DNA of 64,000 nt, from the NCBI GenBank assembly GCA_963854835.1, contig OY978525.1, forward strand, positions 61,688,355 to 61,752,354. The letters are read 5' to 3'. Positions 45,721 through 57,387 of this stretch are shown here, piece by piece. Source of the stretch: Megamerina dolium. Taxonomy: Eukaryota > Arthropoda > Insecta > Diptera > Megamerinidae. The stretch's first letter is position 1, and every line of letters starts with the position of its first letter. Both the position numbers and the translations under genes were made by a program. The notes under the pieces are model-generated. The model had not been told where the DNA came from. It did no database searches and was given only the letters and a program-made list of their open reading frames with translations.

Positions 45721-46499
45721 TGTTGCGAGCCGAAATATGAAATATGCACATATGCATATTTTGCCTCGCGACATATTTCCCGAAATTGTGAACTACATAT
45801 TTGTCCATACACATACCAACATTGCTCGAAGTTGTGATATACACAATCATACTAATATTACTTATCATTGTGGAATGCCACAACATTGAGCCATCTAAGT
45901 TGCAGTTGGGTGTGAAAATGCTGACAAAGCACTTTCCCACACAATTCTTAGTTCTGCACTTACATAAGCATACCTGTGTAAGCAAGCATACATGACAACT
46001 AAAATCACGCGGACTACTCATGTGTGTGAATATCAAAAAGTTGCTTTCTCACGTAGTATATACACACATAAGGAGTGCATCGATCGTGTACATAAACACA
46101 TACATACATACACACAAATAGTGTGAATATATTGTTGTATGTTATATGTTGGTATGTAGGTAGATTGATATGTGGCAAGTGTTAGAAAAATGATATATAA
46201 GCTGCCAGCTTACCGAAGGCAGTCGCTTTTCAGTTGTAAGTCTTACACCGAAGTGTTAGCGTTTAAGAAATTGTGAAATACTGCGATATTTACGAGGCCC
46301 TCCAGTATAAGTGTAAAAGTCCAAAATCGAAAGTAACACCAGCAATAAAACGAATACCCAAAACCGCAAGTATCATTGATAAAGTTTTATTTCAGCTAAC
46401 CAGTCTGATAGATTCGAAGGATATTTAGGAACTTAGGTCTAGGTGCTAATATTGTGCGCTAGGTACTTAGTGAGTGTTGTGGAAAAATAGTAAGCAACA
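45721..46499 (+). repeat. 5' LTR of the complete gypsy provirus
   Basis: 779 bases, TGTTGC...GCAACA. A TATA box, TGATATATAAG, lies at about 46190-46201. A TCAGT initiator-like site lies near 46229, and AATAAAACG at about 46345 may be the polyadenylation signal. Transcription would thus start about 270 bases before the LTR end. This LTR is uninterrupted and serves as the reference for insertions in its 3' partner. Confidence 0.92.
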
Positions 46500-46502
46500 T
46501 TT

Positions 46503-46520
46503 TGGCGCAGCCGGTAGGAT
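46503..46520 (+). other. Primer binding site (tRNA-Ser type)
   Basis: TGGCGCAGCCGGTAGGAT begins three bases after the LTR end. It matches the tRNA-Ser-complementary primer site used by 17.6/297-like elements. A mutated, duplicated counterpart lies at 19309-19452. Confidence 0.85.
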
Positions 46521-46616
46521 ACTGCAAAATATGTTGTATATACAAGGTGTTTTACGTTCAACGTTTAACGCAGTGCAGGATCTAATTTTAGTTTGTGTTT
46601 GCCTTTTTGGTGTCAA

Positions 46617-48232
46617 ATGGACAAGAAATCATACGGATCATTATCAAGAGAGCTAGACGTTGCAATAACCGAGTCAATCGACTTCGTGTGGAGCTTGATT
46701 AAGCAACACAGCACATACGAGCAATTCCAGCTCATAAAATCAAAGGTGCATCACGGAAAGGTACTAACTCCAATAAAGGAATTAGACCCCACGTTATCCG
46801 AGCTAAACGAACTATTGCAAAGCCAGGCTGAAGCAGCCTTAAAACAAAAATACGATTTAGAGGCAGCAGAGATACAAATTAGGGCTCTGCGAACTCAGAT
46901 CGCAAAAACAGGGATCCGACGAGGAACAGCTAGAAGTAGAGATTACTAAGACTCTTAATAGAAATAAGGAATTAGAAGATTTACTAAAAGAAAACGGAAT
47001 TTCAGAAGAATTTATAGCGAAAAGGCTTAGAGCCTCTGTTGACTTTGAGCAGCTAAGTGCACTCCAGGCAAAAGAGAGGAATCTCGAAAGAGAAGACACC
47101 ACTTCGTCGCCGTGCACCAGTACGAAAAACACAACCAGAAATACAACCCGAATTAAAGCTAAAAATGCGTATTGACGAAATTGCACAGACCGTCAGTAGA
47201 CTAGTTCCAGTACTCACTGGAACGGAGTCTAAAGATTTGAGGACCGAAGTACACCAGTTCATTTCTGGTGCGAATTAGCATGAAAAGCCATAAAACCCTA
47301 CGAGTTGGAAGATTTCGTAGCTTGTATAAAACAGCGACTATATGGTGATGCTTAGAACTTGGTGCTAAGTAAGAAGTTCGCTAATATAGAGGAATTGTAT
47401 ACACTTCTGCGAAACACATATTTGAAAACCGTTCACCTGGAACCGCTCACGCACCAAATACAAGTTTGGAAGGAAGGAATACGTGTTTTTGCAAGGAGAT
47501 TAGGTGATTTAAAATCCACAGCGATACACTGTATTAAGAATAGATACGGTGGGATCGGAGACCAAGCATTTTTAAAAGAGCTAGAGGGGTATGCGAGGAC
47601 ATCTTTTATATCAGGCTTTCAAGACTCATTGCTAAAAACTAATACGCTAGGTAAGACGGGCACGTTAAAAGAATTAGTAGAGGAGGCCGTAAGTACATGT
47701 ATTCTGCTCGAAAGAGGACAACAATTCAATCAGTTTAATATGGGAGCACTATATTTAAACGACGTTCACCAGACTGAGGCCAGTAATACAGTGGCATTTC
47801 ACCAGAACAGAAATGACAAGATGCCACTCGGAATGAAGAAATATCAAAATAATAACGTAAATCCCCAAAATAGCCAAAGGTAAGTTCCTACCTGCTCCTT
47901 CTGCGACAAAAGGGGGACACCAGAGACGACTGTTTTTAGAGAAAAAACATGCCCTATTGTATCAAGTGTAAAAAATACAGACATGAGTTCAATTTGTCAT
48001 GCACACAACAACAAGTCACAAGGAAAAAGGCAATCAAACACCTGTACCTAGTAAGGGAGGTCAAAACGCAAAGTCCGAGACCAAATGTTTTTTCTGCAAG
48101 AAGCCGGGACACAGGATCGCGGACTGTTATAAACGCAAAGAATGGGAAAAACCCAGGGAAACTACGGGGGGGTCTAGGTACGGCCAAAAAACCGGGAACC
48201 CCAAAATTTTGCTAAAAGTAGGCCAGTCGTAA
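46617..48232 (+). pseudogene. Gypsy gag (frameshifted)
   Basis: The likely start is the ATG at 46617 (MDKKSYGSLSRELDVAIT). The N-terminal part is a helical, Glu/Lys-rich coiled-coil-like segment. Frame changes near 46910 and 47080 and a stop after HQFISGAN near 47278 break it. The capsid-like segment at 47359-47883 includes EELYTLLRNTYLKT, FARRLGDLKSTAIHCI and LVEEAVSTCILLERGQQF. The nucleocapsid part (about 47950-48232) ends with a CCHC knuckle, CFFCKKPGHRIADC. A diverged copy lies at 19453-20415. Confidence 0.85.
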
Positions 48233-48399
48233 TGGAAGGTGCCAGTCATGCGTCCTTAGAAATTGTTGACACACCCTCCAAGTTAGACAGTAAAATGGCG
48301 GAAGTTGGCAGTCAAGCGTCCAGGGGGATTGTTGAACCATCTTTCTGTCTCTTATGTAGATGATGTGTTCATTGAGCTTCCGTATGAGGAAGCAATAAA

Positions 48400-48644
48400 T
48401 GGAAACACATTTTACTTGTAGACTATGGGGCAGATACCAGTTTAATAAAGTCATCAGTAATTGATGAATCTGTTAGCAAGAAACGACATTTAAGAAAAAA
48501 ATCTTAGTGGTGCATTCGGGGGATTTGTCACCACATTAGCAGTCCAACACGAGAGAACTAAAAATTTGATTTTAGAACTACACTTAATAATTAGTTTCGC
48601 GAAAGTCACCAATAAGAGTGGACGTCTTTCTTTTGATTTTTAGA
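48400..48644 (+). pseudogene. Gypsy protease, N-terminal part
   Basis: One frame reads LLVDYGADTSLIKSSVID, the retropepsin active-site box; the usual D-T/S-G is D-Y-G, which should impair catalysis. The frame degrades after KKRHLRKK and stops at the J3 insertion at about 48645. The C-terminal part resumes after J3 at 52303 (IPADGILGRDNLW). Confidence 0.7.
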
Positions 48645-48701
48645 AAAAAAAAAAAAAAAAACAAATAAAATAATATCGTTTGCAAACAATTTGTTTATAA
48701 T

Positions 48702-49133
48702 ATGAGTGTTCAGCGCTCTCCTCCCCGGCAACGGCAATCGCCTATTAATGTGTGTGTAAACAATAATTTGCAATCACCCGCGCAAACCCCCGCGATAAGT
48801 GCATTATCAAATAAAACAGTTGATACACACTGCACAAGTGAAAGTAACAGTGAAAATCTTTTGCCTGCACATATTAAAAATTCATCAAATTTTGCAATAA
48901 CAATAAATACAGACAAAAAAAATAATTTGTTCTATCGTGATATACTATCTCCCTCTATACCGTGGAGTGTACAATGTGCTTCTCCTGCTGTAACACCAAC
49001 AGCTACAACATCAAAGCAATCAAATAACGGCACTTCTACTGAAGTGCATGACCCAGTAGTTAAAGCAACTAGTGCGATGCTAATAAAGAACCAGTTGCTG
49101 TTCAAACTGGTATTGATCGCTACATTACTGTAG
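48702..49133 (+). pseudogene. J3 ORF1 N-terminal part
   Basis: A 143-codon frame starts MSVQRSPPRQRQSPINVCV, is Ser/Thr/Asn-rich and unstructured, and goes off-frame near 49085-49130. The in-frame continuation (IDRYITVVKRKRSPQ) links to the next frame at 49169. A one-base shift therefore separates this segment from the fused ORF. It resembles the disordered N-terminus of Jockey ORF1 proteins but has no motif of its own. Confidence 0.7.
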
Positions 49134-49168
49134 TAAAGCGAAAGAGAAGTCCGCAAAATTCAAAACAA

Positions 49169-52141
49169 ATGAATTCAACAAAAATTCAAAAACAGAACAC
49201 TGTCCCTATTAGTTCGGAAAATAGATACGCTCTGCTTTCAGGTGATGAAAGTGACGAAAATATTATCTCCAAGAAAAATTTCAAACCCCCACCCATTTTC
49301 TTGAGAGAACGCAACTCAGATAAGTTGATTTCTAGAATTACAAGTCTTATAGGACCAAAGAATTTCCATGTTGTTCCTATTCGCAAAGGCCAAATTGAGG
49401 AAACAAAAGTGCAAATCTACAGCGAAACTCATTATCGCAAAGTAATAGCGGAATTTGATGCTGTAAAAAAGAATTACTACACATATCAGCTAAAAAGTAG
49501 TAAGGGCTTAATCGTTGTACTCAAAGGCGTCGAACCCAACGTTGATATTCAGCTAATTCAATTCCTTGAATCCAACCAGATCGACATAATGATGATATCT
49601 GAGACCCATTTCACTGACAAAAATTGCTACCAAATACCATATTACAAACTGTACACTACAAATCATCCGCATGGTAAGGCACGCGGTGGAACTGCCATAT
49701 TGATAAAAATCAGAATAAAACATCATGTTCTCGAAGATTTCAGTAGCGTCTACTTGCAAGCAACATCTATATGTCTGGAAGAATACATCTCTAAGCTAGT
49801 AATATCTGCGATATACTGTCCCCCAAGATACAGTATTACCGAACAGCAATATAAAGAATTTTTCTCAACTCTTGGTAGCAAATTCTTGGTTGCTGGCGAT
49901 TTCAACGCCAAACACACTCACTGGGGCTCCCGCTTAATAACTCCAAAAGGCAGAAGACTATGTTCAATCATCACTAACCATGGCTACGATGTTATTTCAA
50001 ATGGTCAACCGACATATTGGCCGACGGACAAGAGGAAAATACCCGATCTCATAGACTTTGGAGTCGCCAAAGGCTTGCAGATGGAAAATATCTCCACAGA
50101 GTGTAATTATGATCTATCATCTGACCACTCACCCACGGTAATATCTATAAAATCACCAAGCCCCCAAGGCAATTGCGTTAGAAAGAAAATAGACTGGTTA
50201 AAATTCAAGAAATATATAAATTCCCATCTTCCTCTGAGTACTGTATTAAGAAATGGACACGATGTAGACTCAGCACTCGAAAAATTCAACCAGCTACTCT
50301 CATTAGCTCTCAGCTCAGCCACCTGCACAAAGGTATGCAAGCAATCAAAATATAGCCAATACACACCAGCAGACATTGAATTGCTAGTAAGACAGAAAAG
50401 AAGACTCCGAAGACAATGGCAAGAATTCAGATCACCGAATCTGAAAACACAGCTACAGCACTGCACTCGAAAGTTAAAGCAAGCCTTGAAAAATAAAAAC
50501 AACAAAGAGTTAGAAGAGCACATAGCGAAATTAACACCTGGTGAAGCGTCAGACTACTCTTTGTGGAAATCAGCAAAAAAATCAAATCGGCCAATTCTCA
50601 CTGATTCCCCCATCCGTTTGAGTGACGGTAATTGGGCTAGAAGCAACTGTGAGAAGGGTCTGGCTTTTGCAAACCACCTAAAAAGTGTGTTTACACCCAA
50701 TCCACCTTCTTCACAGTCCTCATTACCAAAATTAACTTCTCAACCTTGCTCAATAACGCTCAAAATTAAAAAAAAGGACATATTCAAAGCAATTTATAAA
50801 GATTTAAACCCAAAAAAATCACCTGGTCCAGATAAAATTACCGGTAAAATGATAAAAGAGCTACCTCCGGCTTCAGTAATTCATCTGATGCACATTTTCA
50901 ATGCTATCCTTCGTATTAAACACTATCCCAAATGCTGGAAAACTTCAAAAATTATTATGATAGCAAAACCAGGAAAAGACCCTACAAAAGTTGCATCGTA
51001 CAGACCTATCAGCCTCCTGCCTCTACTTTCTAAAGTATTCGAAAAGCTACTTGTCATGAATATAACTCCATTTATTAATCTCAACCAACTGATTCCTCAA
51101 CATCAGTTTGGATTTAGAAAACAGCACGGCACAATAGAACAAGTCCACCGCATTGTAACTCTGATAAGGAACACTTTTGAAGAAAAAAAGTATTGCTCAG
51201 CTGTCTTTCTTGATATCACTCAAGCTTTCGATAAAGTATGGCACGATGGCCTTATTTACAAACTCAAACTATTACTGCCTGCAAATGTCTCCTCATTGCT
51301 TAGTAGCTACCTCACAAAAAGACAATTTCTCGTACATCACAAGGATTACACAACAAATCCATTGGATATTCACGCTAGCGTTCCTCAAGGAAGCGTTTTG
51401 GGTCCCTTACTGTATCTCTTATACACTTCAGATATGCCCAACAATAACTATACATTCATATCGACCTTTGCTGATGATACGGCAATATTGTGCTCTCGCT
51501 CTAACCCCATAGAAGCTACTAAACTCCTGCAGACTCATGTCGATTCTCTCGAAATCTGGCTAGCAAAATGGCGTATAAAAGTCAATGAATCAAAGAGCGT
51601 ACATGTAACCTTCACGCTAAGGCTAGATACATGTCCCCCACTTAAAATTAATGGCCAATCAGTTCCACAATGTTCCTCAACAAAGTACTTGGGTATTCAC
51701 CTCGACAGAAGGCTGACATGGAAAAATCACATAGAGGCAAAGAAAACTCAGATCAAGCTTAAAATGAATCAGTTATGGTGGCTGTTACACAAAAGATCAA
51801 AGTTGAATCTTGAATACAAAATGCTATTATATAAAGCAATCCTGAAACCAATATGGACTTATGGTATTCAGTTTTGGGGCACCGCATCTCCCTCTAATAT
51901 CGAAAAATTGCAGCGAATACAATCCAAGTGTCTGCGAATTATTGTAAACGCGCCTTGGTATATGAGGAACGTTAACATCCATCGAGATTTAAATGTATCC
52001 ACAATTTCTGAGGAAGTTGCAATGTACTGCAGAAGCTACATTCAAAAATTACACAATCATCCGAATCCCCTTGCTAGGCAATTGTTGCTGAGCAAGGGGC
52101 ATCGTCGATTAAAAAGAAAAGACACACTGAATATGCTGTAA
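49169..52141 (+). CDS. J3 fused ORF: gag-domain part joined to endonuclease-RT (990 codons)
   Basis: Residues 1 to about 125 are ORF1 sequence (SLIGPKNFHVVPIRKGQI, YYTYQLKSSKGLIVVLKG). After GVEPNVDI the frame jumps to ORF2 sequence (IQFLESNQIDIMMISETHF). The endonuclease then runs with its E box (SETHF), VAGDFNAKHTHWG and SSDHSPTV; the N-terminal NANG box seen in J5 is lost with the deletion. RT follows with ASYRPISLLPLLSKVFEKLL, QFGFRKQHGTIEQV, VFLDITQAFDKVWHDG, SVPQGSVLGPLL and STFADDTAILC (catalytic FADD), then a C-terminal region to residue 990. In SVPQG, Ser replaces the usual Gly. The whole frame is open, in contrast with J1 and J2. Endonuclease activity is doubtful without the first box. 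The first Met is internal to the natural ORF1. Confidence 0.85.
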   Translation: MNSTKIQKQNTVPISSENRYALLSGDESDENIISKKNFKPPPIFLRERNSDKLISRITSLIGPKNFHVVPIRKGQIEETKVQIYSETHYRKVIAEFDAVKKNYYTYQLKSSKGLIVVLKGVEPNVDIQLIQFLESNQIDIMMISETHFTDKNCYQIPYYKLYTTNHPHGKARGGTAILIKIRIKHHVLEDFSSVYLQATSICLEEYISKLVISAIYCPPRYSITEQQYKEFFSTLGSKFLVAGDFNAKHTHWGSRLITPKGRRLCSIITNHGYDVISNGQPTYWPTDKRKIPDLIDFGVAKGLQMENISTECNYDLSSDHSPTVISIKSPSPQGNCVRKKIDWLKFKKYINSHLPLSTVLRNGHDVDSALEKFNQLLSLALSSATCTKVCKQSKYSQYTPADIELLVRQKRRLRRQWQEFRSPNLKTQLQHCTRKLKQALKNKNNKELEEHIAKLTPGEASDYSLWKSAKKSNRPILTDSPIRLSDGNWARSNCEKGLAFANHLKSVFTPNPPSSQSSLPKLTSQPCSITLKIKKKDIFKAIYKDLNPKKSPGPDKITGKMIKELPPASVIHLMHIFNAILRIKHYPKCWKTSKIIMIAKPGKDPTKVASYRPISLLPLLSKVFEKLLVMNITPFINLNQLIPQHQFGFRKQHGTIEQVHRIVTLIRNTFEEKKYCSAVFLDITQAFDKVWHDGLIYKLKLLLPANVSSLLSSYLTKRQFLVHHKDYTTNPLDIHASVPQGSVLGPLLYLLYTSDMPNNNYTFISTFADDTAILCSRSNPIEATKLLQTHVDSLEIWLAKWRIKVNESKSVHVTFTLRLDTCPPLKINGQSVPQCSSTKYLGIHLDRRLTWKNHIEAKKTQIKLKMNQLWWLLHKRSKLNLEYKMLLYKAILKPIWTYGIQFWGTASPSNIEKLQRIQSKCLRIIVNAPWYMRNVNIHRDLNVSTISEEVAMYCRSYIQKLHNHPNPLARQLLLSKGHRRLKRKDTLNML

Positions 52142-52302
52142 AATTGCTACATCTCGCGACTCACCAAATTGTGATGGAACGTAGGGGATATCACATAGTT
52201 TTATTTAGTTTGTAAGATTTGAATACTTATTGTTAGTTTCTCGTATTTAAGAAAGATTCAATAAAAAAAAAACTAAGCTAACAAAAAAAAAAAAAAAAAA
52301 AC

Positions 52303-53035
52303 TTAATCTCTGAAGAGAGAGGGATACCTGCTGATGGTATCCTAGGTAGAGACAATTTATGGAACCGATCGGTTATAAATACTATGAAAAAGAAGCTGAT
52401 TTTCTCCGGTGAACGAAAACAGCATTTGATGACTTTACCTCTCAAACCGTTGAACGAGGGTAATAGAATACTACACACCAGTGAGGTTGTAGTACCTGGG
52501 AAAACTATGAACGTAGTCCCCATTAAAGTAAATACAATTTAAATTTCGAAACAATTATAGTAGAGAAACAGGAAGTATATCCTGGAATATATTTAGGTTG
52601 GACATTGGGCAGTTTGACGGACAGCACAGTTTATATCCCAATTCTCAATACGAATATAGATTCATATATAAATAATAAGCTTAATATTAATTTAATTAAA
52701 TTGAATCATTTAGAATACGAAGAATACGACATAGCTCATAAAATAAATAACATTAAGAAACTGATAGGCAAGAAAGGGTTACCAAAATATTAGAAACAAT
52801 TAAGCCAGACGAAAACGTAAATATTGAGGAAAAGAGTTCCATAGATGGAATACTTAAGTCATTCCACATCACAGGTATAAAACAACCAATACCAATAAAT
52901 GCAGACCAGGCGCCAATCAACCAAAGACAGTACAGGGTACCAGAAGCGCATAAGGAAGAAATCAATAAGCAAGTAAACAAAATGTTGGAAGACGACATAA
53001 TTATTGCCAGATCATCTCCCTGGAATTCTCCCATA
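52303..53035 (+). pseudogene. Gypsy protease C-terminus and linker to RT
   Basis: Immediately after J3 the frame reads LISEERGIPADGILGRDNLW, the flap and C-terminal box of protease. A linker follows (LKPLNEGNRILHTSEVVVPG) to a stop near 52540, another frame to 52793, then IPINADQAPINQRQYRVPEA and ARSSPWNSPI in a third frame, the start of RT. Several frame changes are present. Confidence 0.8.
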
Positions 53036-53037
53036 AT

Positions 53038-53730
53038 TTGGTGCCAAAGAAAGCGGGAGAAGATGGTAAAAGAAAATGGAGGCTAGTAGTAAATTTCAGG
53101 AAATTAAATGACGCCACCATTAAACAAGTTATATTAAACCAGTTAGGTCATTGTAAATATTTCACTACACTTGATTTGGCCAGTGGGTATCATCAAGTGT
53201 TATTGAAAGAATCAGACAGAGAAAAAACAGCTTTTAGTACAAGTGTTGGGCACTATGAATTTAACAGAATGCCTTTCGGCTTAACAGGAGCCCCTGCCAC
53301 CTTCCAAAGACTAATGAACCATCTACTAACAGAACTTCAAGGTATAGATTGTTTTGTCTACTTGGATGACATCGTCGTCTATGGTCGGAACTTGGCACAA
53401 CATGAGTTGCGTTTACGAAGAGTATTTGGACTTTTACGTTAACATAACTTGAAGTTAAATACAGAAAAGTGCCAGTTTCTACGAAAAGAGATAATTTACC
53501 TAGGCCATAAATGCACTGAGGAAGGAGCGTTACCAGACCCTGGTAAGGTGGAATGTGTTACAAATATTCCTGTGCCAAAAAATAAGAAAGATGTTTAGGC
53601 ATTTATAGGTTTAGTAAATTATTACCGAAAATTTGTTGAGAATATGGCTAGCATGGCACTGCCAATCAACAAACTACTCAGAAAAACGCGAAATTTGAAT
53701 GTACAGAAAGATGTCAGAAAGCTTCTGAAG
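53038..53730 (+). pseudogene. Gypsy reverse transcriptase
   Basis: Motifs are LVPKKAGEDGKRKWRLVVNF, the catalytic TTLDLASGYHQV, FNRMPFGLTGAPATFQRLMN and the catalytic CFVYLDDIVVYG near 53360. After a stop near 53442 the thumb continues with CQFLRKEIIYLGHKCTEEG and FIGLVNYYRKFV. Stops near 53442 and 53596 and a frameshift near 53000 inactivate an otherwise complete RT. Confidence 0.9.
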
Positions 53731-53732
53731 AT

Positions 53733-54100
53733 TTGAAGCAAGCAAGTTGCTCTCCGTCAATTTTAGCCTACCCAGATTTTTCTAAACCTTTTGTGTTAAC
53801 AACAGATTCCAGCAACGAAGCTATAGGAGCAAATCTATCACAAGGCGAAATTGGAAAAGATAGATCAATATCCTTTGCGAGCAGGGCGCTCAGTGATACT
53901 GAGAAGAGGTATTCCACCATCGAAAAGGAATTCCTGGCCATCGTGTGGGCTGTGAAGAATTATTAAGCTTATCTACTCGGTAGACCATTCAAGATCTACA
54001 CCGACTACCAGCCACTACGAGGATCAGACATCACGTTTAGCAAGTTTCAGGCACAACTTATCTGAATTTGATTTTGAAATAATTTATAAACCAGGCAAAC
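53733..54100 (+). pseudogene. Gypsy RNase H
   Basis: The frame shows FVLTTDSSNEAIGANLSQG (catalytic D of TDSS), FASRALSDTEKRYSTIEKEF (catalytic E) and a later IYTDYQPL (third D) after a stop at about 53965. RNase H removes the RNA strand during reverse transcription. The catalytic residues are present but the frame is interrupted. Confidence 0.85.
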
Positions 54101-54105
54101 GGAAC

Positions 54106-55259
54106 TTGAACGCGGATGCGCTCAGGAGAGTTCCACAACCGAATCAGGAGTCAGCAATAGTTGTGACTCATTCTATGGCGAGGAATAAAGTCGACGAAAC
54201 CGAAAGCCAAAAAGATCCTGATGAAAGCTCTGATGACGAATTAAAACTAGATGAAAATGCAGAAAATCAGAAGAACAAGAATGCGGAACTTCTCACTGAT
54301 GAGAAGGATATATCGACGATACTTCGCAACTTGCATGATTCAGCTTTAGGAGGGAATAAGGGCGCTTTGAAAACTTATTTCAGGATTAGAAGACAGTACA
54401 GGTGGAAAGGTATGCGAATCCAGATTAAAGAATATGTTAAAAATTGTAAAAAATGTCAAACTAACAAGAGCTCGAGGCTCACGAAAATGCCAATGTTATT
54501 AACTGATACACCATCTGTCATTTTAAAAGGTATATATGGACATGGTAGGAATTCTTCCAGAGACAACATCTGGAAATAAATACATACTTACATTTCAAGA
54601 TGATTTTTCCAAATTTTTTATTTGTGTAGCTATACCAGATGCTGAAGCTAGCACAGCAGCAGAAGCGCTTTACAACGAAGTTATTGCGCGATATAACATG
54701 CCAAAAATTTTAGTTACTGATAATGGTACATATTTCACTTCGAAATTGTTTTCCGATACATGCAAGATACTGGTTGTTAAAAAATTACATATAACACCGT
54801 ACCATCCACAAGCAAATGGTTCTTTAGAAAGGATCCACAGACCTTTAGCAGAATATCTTAGGAGTTTTGTTAAAGAAGATGGGTCTAATTGGGACCAATG
54901 GTTAGCATCAGCGATGCACGTACACAATAACACCGTACTTACTTCGACAAAACGTACACCATTCAGTGTTCTATACGGTTTTAATATCGATATGCCGACA
55001 AACCTAAAAACAAAATCATCACCTCTGTACAATACAGATGATTAAAATACCAACTACAAAGGTCACACGAGTTAGTAAGGGAAAATCAGGAAAAGCAAAG
55101 AAATCAGCTAAAATTCAATACGACAAAGGGATCCACCCTATAATTTTTAAAATAGGTGATAAAGTATTACTGAGAAATCAGATTAGGAAAAATAAATTTA
55201 GTCCCATATGGACTGGACCATACGAAGTGATACACGTGGACAGTCCAGTTAGTATATAA
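54106..55259 (+). pseudogene. Gypsy integrase
   Basis: The zinc-binding domain reads LHDSALGGNKGALKTYF (the second His of the H-H pair is replaced by Asn) and CKKCQTNKS. After a frame change at about 54536 the core shows DMVGILPETTSGNKYILTF (first D), ILVTDNGTYFTSKLF (second D) and HPQANGSLERIHR (catalytic E). The C-terminal module FSPIWTGPYEVIHV (GPY/F) lies near 55200 in a third frame. The DDE triad is intact but the gene is split. A second copy of the GPY/F end lies at 63389. Confidence 0.9.
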
Positions 55260-55262
55260 AAT

Positions 55263-55540
55263 ACAATAGTGTGAAGTAAGAACTATTACTTAAACTTCAC
55301 ACAATAATTTAATAAAACCTTTCCACCCAAACTTAGATTAATATTAAATTCGATGATCCAAACCTCTACAAAAAACACCCTACAATTACATAATACCGAG
55401 TATGCATAAAAGCATGAGAATGAAATGTACAAAACAAAAATACAAGAGAATTAAATTTTCAGACTAAACAAAATACATAATACTACAGAAAATAAAAAAA
55501 AAAATTTCGTACAAAAAAAAAATTAAATTAATGGCACGTT
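55263..55540. other. Gypsy sequence after integrase, no frame
   Basis: A-rich with no recognisable envelope or other gene. Confidence 0.5.
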
Positions 55541-56327
55541 GACCATATTTTTTTTGTTAATAAGCTTTTTTTATTGAATCTTTCTAAAATAGTTAGAAAC
55601 TAACATAAGTATTCAAATCCTACAAACTAACTAAAATTATGTGATATTCCCTACGATCCATCACAATTTGTTGAGTCGCGAAGTATAGCAATTTCACAGC
55701 ATATTCAGTGTGTCTTTTTTTTTTAATCGACTAATCGACGATGCCCCGTGCCCAGCAACAATTGCCTAGCAAGGCGATTCGGATGACTGTGTAATTTTTG
55801 AATGTAGCCTTTGCAGGACAGTGCAACTTCCTCAGAAATTGTGGGTACATTTAAATCTCGATGGAACGTTAACCCTCATATACCAAGGCACGTTTACAAT
55901 AATTCGCAGACACTTGGATTGTATTCGCTGCAATTTTTCGATATTTGAGGGAGATGCGGTGCCCCAAAACTGAATACCATAAGTCCAGATTGGCTTCAGG
56001 ATTGCTTTATATAATAGCACTTTGTATTCGGGATTCAACTTTGATCTTTTGTGTAACAGCGAACATAACTGATTAATTTTTAACTTGATCTGAGTTTTCT
56101 TTGCCTCTATGTGATTTTTCCAGGTCAGCCTTCTGTCGGGGTGAATACCCAAGTACTTTGTTGAGGAACATTGTGGAACTGATTGTCCATTAATTTTAAG
56201 TGCGGGACATGTATCTAGCCTTAGCGTGAAGGTTACATGTACGCTCTTTGATTCATTGACTTTTATACGCCATTTTGCTAGCCAGATTTCGAGAGAATCG
56301 ACATGAGTCTGCAGGAGAGACCATATT
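55541..56327 (-). mobile_element. Jockey-like LINE, copy J4 (5' truncated), with target duplication
   Basis: The 9-base repeat GACCATATT lies at 55541-55549 and 56319-56327. Between them is an antisense LINE end: a T run (poly-A), 3' UTR and the last part of ORF2 RT, starting abruptly at 56318 with CTGCAGACTCATGTCG on the minus strand. It is a textbook 5'-truncated LINE insertion, about 770 bases. Confidence 0.92.
55832..56318 (-). pseudogene. J4 ORF2 C-terminal fragment
   Basis: The frame runs LLQTHVDSLEIWLAKWRIKV, VHVTFTLRLDTCPALKING, STKYLGIHPDRRLTWKNHIE and WTYGIQFWGTASPSNIEKLQ, the post-palm region of Jockey RT. It has no catalytic box. A small deletion near 55870 shifts the end of the frame compared with J3. 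Confidence 0.9.
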
Positions 56328-56891
56328 AAGCAAAATGCATAACAATGCATTAACCTGTACAATAACGTGAGAACGACACTCAAAATAATATCGCATATAG
56401 ATATACAAGAATCAAATTTCAAACAAAATGCACATAACACAAGCAAATGCACAACTATGAAAATTTTTGGTTTTGGGCATGAAAATATAAAACTCATAAA
56501 CATGATAATTAAAATAATTCCAACATATAAGAATATTTTTTAAAATAAACAATTTCTAGATGCAAGAAAAAATAATAATAATACATCATGGATCAAGTGA
56601 AGTTTTATAATATGCTGACCATAGATGTAGGGAAATAAATTTAATCGACTGACAATTATGGGAATTGTATTAGAATTACATTCATTTATTCTTTTTTTTT
56701 TCTTTCTCCTTTCCTTCCTTTTAATACATCATTTTTGACAATAAAATAAAATATTAATATATACTAAAAATACATTAAAATACTAAAATTTTCTCCATTA
56801 TAATCGTACATGAATACAGGGTCCCTCAAGAAATATAGGTACACTAAAGAGATGGCTGCTGAAGGATAAAGTGCAGCATCAACGCTGGAAC

Positions 56892-56943
<52 letters not shown>

Positions 56944-57387
56944 GTATATATACAATTTTTCGAAGAGATTAAGACAAAATAGAAAGAGATAATAAGGGTC
57001 ATAGAAAAGAAGAACTAAAATATTTAGATATGAAACACAAGAAGTTATGGAATTAATTTAAAAATTTAGAATATTTTGCAAATTAGAAAGAAGTTGGCGC
57101 AGTGTTCATGCGTATAAAGACATCAGTTGCAATTCATCGCGTTGAATTGTAATTCGGTGTGAGGATACATGTGCACTGGGCGAGGCTAAGTATAGAGGAT
57201 GCATCCAAAAATAGTACAATATTTTAAGAAAATGACAGCTAGAGGGTTAGAAATATACAGTAAATACAGTATCGTAAGAACACGAAGGGATTTATATGAC
57301 GAAATATGATAAATAAGAAATAGGTTAGCTAGGTTGAATACAAAACAAAACAAAACAAAAAAATATCACGAAAAAAAAAAACAAATA
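56328..57387. other. Gypsy 3' region, no recognisable gene
   Basis: Lies where an envelope gene would be expected in an errantivirus-like element, but has no long frame or motif. It contains a (TA)n tract at about 56906-56956 and an ACAAA-type repeat at about 57343-57362. Confidence 0.5.

Larger units (their letters stand above)
48645..52301 (+). mobile_element. Jockey-like LINE, copy J3 (best preserved)
   Basis: Starts near the A-run at 48645 and ends with AATAAAAAAAAAACTAAGCT and poly-A at 52301, splitting the gypsy protease. It has a 5' UTR, an ORF1 start and a long ORF. Compared with J2 and J5 it lacks about 0.9 kb: the ORF1 C-terminal half with all zinc knuckles and the first residues of ORF2. 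The exact 5' end is obscured by the A-run, so a target duplication cannot be defined. Confidence 0.9.

Noticed and set aside
45650..46036. 128-codon antisense frame in the gypsy LTR (and its counterpart near 60473-60884)
   Set aside because: It overlaps LTR U3 and the mariner junction, lacks motifs, and part of it continues into mariner sequence.
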